Below, one piece after another: positions 15,407 through 16,419 of a stretch of DNA of 16,419 nucleotides. The translations under genes were made by a program, and so were the position numbers. The DNA is from an uncultured Eubacteriales bacterium (lineage in GTDB: Bacteria; Bacillota; Clostridia; Eubacteriales; Anaerofustaceae). Position 1 is the first letter of the stretch. Every line of letters begins with the position of its first letter. Below the pieces are notes generated by a model. It was not told where the DNA came from. It was given only the letters and a program-made list of their open reading frames with translations, and did no database searches. Location of the stretch: contig CADBPP010000305.1 of NCBI GenBank assembly GCA_902796565.1, positions 1 through 16,419 of the forward strand, written 5' to 3'.

Positions 15407-15482
15407 GCTGATGTAGCTCAGTTGGTAGAGCAGCTGATTTGTAATCAGCAGGTCGTGGGTTCGAGTCCCTCTATCAGCTCCA
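15407..15482 (+). tRNA. tRNA-Thr, anticodon TGT (reads ACA)
   Basis: The acceptor GCTGATG pairs with TATCAGC (last pair G-T). The D arm is GCTC/GAGC. The anticodon stem GCTGA/TCAGC encloses a loop TTTGTAA with anticodon TGT. The T arm encloses TTCGAGT, the discriminator is T and CCA is encoded (15480-15482). Its 3' half borders the atypical segment described below and may serve as an attachment site. Confidence 0.97.
15450..15482 (+). other. Putative attachment site (attL or attR) in the 3' part of tRNA-Thr
   Basis: The T arm and 3' end of a tRNA gene form a classical target for tyrosine integrases. Immediately downstream the base composition shifts, spaced short repeats appear, and a ParA-type gene follows. 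These facts suggest that an element is integrated here and has restored the tRNA 3' end. No second copy of this stretch is present in the window, so the exact core cannot be delimited; the coordinates are an estimate. Confidence 0.4.
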
Positions 15483-15498
15483 TTTTAGAGCTTACCTA

Positions 15499-15534
15499 AG
15501 CCATTTTTCGTACAGTGCGAAAAATGGCTTTTTC
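15499..15534 (+). terminator. Rho-independent terminator after tRNA-Thr
   Basis: A perfect 12-base-pair stem, AGCCATTTTTCG with CGAAAAATGGCT (15499-15510 with 15518-15529), has a seven-base loop TACAGTG and is followed by TTTTTCT. It lies 16 bases after the encoded CCA. Confidence 0.88.
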
Positions 15535-15556
15535 TATTGCGTACACGTCGCGTACA
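15509..15556 (+). repeat. Three phased CGTACA direct repeats next to the tRNA
   Basis: CGTACA occurs at 15509-15514, 15540-15545 and 15551-15556. The latter two are part of a longer GCGTACA unit. The starts are 31 and 11 bases apart, close to three and one helical turns, so the copies face the same side of the DNA. Such spacing beside a tRNA attachment site fits integrase or excisionase arm-binding sites. The function is inferred. Confidence 0.45.
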
Positions 15557-15595
15557 TTTTTTTCAGGCGTCTTTTTACCTGTTTTGGGTCAGACT

Positions 15596-15655
15596 GGTCC
15601 AAGATATAACAGGTTGGAACGCCTGGGATAGGGCCGACTTGGACCCCCTGTCCCA
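15596..15655 (+). other. Possible H-type pseudoknot or interleaved inverted repeats
   Basis: Two complementary pairs interlock: GGTCCAAG (15596-15603) with CTTGGACC (15638-15645), and TGGGATAGGG (15624-15633) with CCCTGTCCCA (15646-15655, one G-T pair). The two 3' arms are directly adjacent, which would let the helices stack. TGGGATAG can also pair with CTATCCCA at 15687-15694, offering an alternative fold. It lies upstream of the small helix-turn-helix gene. It may be an RNA leader structure, protein-binding inverted repeats, or chance. Confidence 0.35.
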
Positions 15656-15755
15656 AGATGTCAGTGCAGCCTCAACTTTCCCCAAACTATCCCAAATTAT
15701 TCCATCATCACCTGCAAAAACACAAAGACCAACTGAATTCGTGGAAGTAGAGAAA

Positions 15756-15995
15756 ATGAGAAAATCAGTTTTTCGCTCAATTTCCTCCAGAAAGATCCTG
15801 GAGGAAAAGTACAACAGCGGAGCCAGCGTACAGGAACTCATGAAGATTTTTGACTGTTCTGATTTCCCGATCTACAGCGAACTCCGCAGAGGAGCCGTCG
15901 CTTACGTTGGCAAGAGACCTGTCTATTCAGCCCAGAAGGCGCAGGACGCTTACGAAAAGAGCGTCATGATGTTTGCCGCCGCCAGGCTGGAGTAG
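15756..15995 (+). CDS. Small helix-turn-helix DNA-binding protein of the putative element
   Basis: The 79-residue product begins MRKSVFRSISS and holds a helix-turn-helix-like core: ILEEKYNSGASVQELMKIF, turn, then SDFPIYSELRRG, resembling HTH_38 and resolvase-type helices. Such small proteins act as regulators or accessory factors on mobile elements. The frame stays open upstream to 15537, but that stretch overlaps the terminator and repeats and has no protein-like features, so I chose the ATG at 15756, which has only a weak AGAG purine run before it; GTG at 15741 is an alternative. Base use is more AT-rich than in the genes before tRNA-Thr. It stands between the att-like tRNA and parA. The family assignment is tentative. 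Confidence 0.6.
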   Translation: MRKSVFRSISSRKILEEKYNSGASVQELMKIFDCSDFPIYSELRRGAVAYVGKRPVYSAQKAQDAYEKSVMMFAAARLE

Positions 15996-16293
15996 AGCGC
16001 ATCTTCGGATGAGCTTCAGGTGCTGATTGGAAACTGAATAACCCCTCCGGCTGATGATACATCAGGTGCGCTCCGTGCTTGCGCGGAGTCGTAGTACGCG
16101 TTATGCGGTTTGCTGTGTAAAACAAGACATGACACGCTTATGAGCGCGCGGCCTGCTGGAATTCAACGTCGTGCGAAGGCAATCGCAGGGCAGGAACGGG
16201 CAGCCGGCAGGAAGTACGAAAATCAACAATTAATTACCATGCGGGCGCCGCCTTTTCGTGGTGCCCGCTATACCAATTCAGGGGGCGAAAAAT
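15996..16293 (+). other. Non-coding region with inverted repeats upstream of parA
   Basis: This stretch of about 300 bases has no gene I can support. It contains three inverted repeats: CTGATG/CATCAG (16051-16056 and 16060-16065), CTCCG/CGGAG (16071-16075 and 16084-16088) and a nine-pair hairpin at 16241-16268. CAGGTGC occurs twice, once on each side of the first repeat. The density of symmetry just before a partition ATPase gene fits a centromere-like (parS), replication or regulatory region, but none of the motifs matches a known site that I can name. Confidence 0.4.
16241..16268 (+). promoter_or_regulatory. Hairpin in the leader just upstream of parA
   Basis: GCGGGCGCC (16241-16249) pairs with GGTGCCCGC (16260-16268), nine pairs including one G-T, around a ten-base loop GCCTTTTCGT. 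It ends 25 bases before the parA start. It has no T tract, so it looks more like an operator or leader attenuator than a terminator. Confidence 0.4.
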
Positions 16294-16419
16294 ATGAATA
16301 ACAATAAAAAGAGAAAAGAAAACGCGATCGTGTTTGCCGTCATGAACATGAAGGGCGGCGTAACAAAGACCACCACGGCGGAAGCCGTTTCCGCCATACT
16401 TACCAGGAAGGGCTACAAG
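16294..16419 (+). CDS. ParA/Soj-type partition ATPase, 5' part only (cut by window end)
   Basis: The first 42 codons are present and the frame is open at the window edge. After a basic leader (MNNNKKRKENA) comes a strand and deviant Walker A: FAVMNMKGGVTKTTTAEAV, with the signature lysine in KGG and the P-loop lysine in TKTTT. This fits the ParA/MinD KGGxxK[ST] pattern; the usual KGGVGK has Thr in place of the second Gly. ParA proteins segregate plasmids and chromosomes, and are common at one end of Clostridial conjugative elements, where ParB-like and conjugation genes often follow. A GGGGG-containing ribosome binding site (16281-16285) precedes the ATG by eight bases. With no downstream sequence, a chromosomal Soj cannot be excluded, but the context argues for a mobile element. 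Confidence 0.85.
   Translation, partial: MNNNKKRKENAIVFAVMNMKGGVTKTTTAEAVSAILTRKGYK

Noticed and set aside
15537..15755. N-terminal extension of the helix-turn-helix gene from TTG at 15537
   Set aside because: The extension would start at the tail of the tRNA-Thr terminator, contains the repeats and pseudoknot-like segment, has no ribosome binding site and no protein-like character.
16110..16301. 63-codon plus-strand frame overlapping the parA start
   Set aside because: It has no ribosome binding site, covers the hairpin at 16241-16268, overlaps the parA start codon and has a low-complexity basic composition. A short gene from ATG 16140 is not excluded but cannot be supported.

Overview
The window looks like a chromosomal segment of a moderately GC-rich Gram-positive anaerobe of the Clostridia. 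The evidence is two lipoprotein signal peptides of Bacillota type, a sortase-like C-terminal sorting signal, a clostripain-family (C11) peptidase, a DUF2284-type cysteine-rich protein, strong AGGAGG-type ribosome binding sites and tRNA genes with encoded CCA. I cannot name the genus from the sequence alone.

Layout. Positions 46-6714 are minus-strand. In transcription order they encode a DUF2284 cysteine-cluster protein, then a complete carbohydrate-type ABC importer (ATPase, MalF-like permease, MalG-like permease, solute-binding lipoprotein) with 4-base ATGA overlaps at two junctions. A secreted, repeat-rich surface protein with its own likely promoter follows. A plus-strand tRNA-Arg(CCG) stands alone at 6848-6922. 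It is followed on the minus strand by a small lipoprotein gene with its own hairpin terminator. Positions 7539-12138 (minus) are a tightly overlapped three-gene operon: an SbcD/YhaO-like metallophosphoesterase, an SbcC/YhaN-like ATPase with a membrane hairpin, and mnmA. All three genes appear to use non-ATG starts (TTG, GTG, GTG).

From 12347 everything is on the plus strand: tRNA-Lys(CTT) and its terminator, an 820-residue membrane-anchored clostripain-like peptidase with an N-terminal zinc ribbon, a 93-residue unknown protein and a terminator, then tRNA-Thr(TGT) and another strong terminator.

After tRNA-Thr the character changes. Base composition becomes more AT-rich, gene density falls, and the segment holds phased CGTACA repeats, a possible pseudoknot, a small helix-turn-helix protein and several inverted repeats. 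The window ends inside a ParA-type partition ATPase gene. I read 15483-16419 as the probable left end of an integrative (ICE-like) element inserted at the 3' end of tRNA-Thr. This is inference: no integrase and no second att copy lie in the window.

Working together: the ABC genes form one sugar or oligosaccharide uptake unit with a surface protein beside it. The SbcCD-like pair probably acts on DNA ends at the membrane and is translationally coupled to a tRNA-modification enzyme. The peptidase and the small protein form a two-gene transcription unit. No CRISPR array, rRNA or intact insertion sequence is visible.
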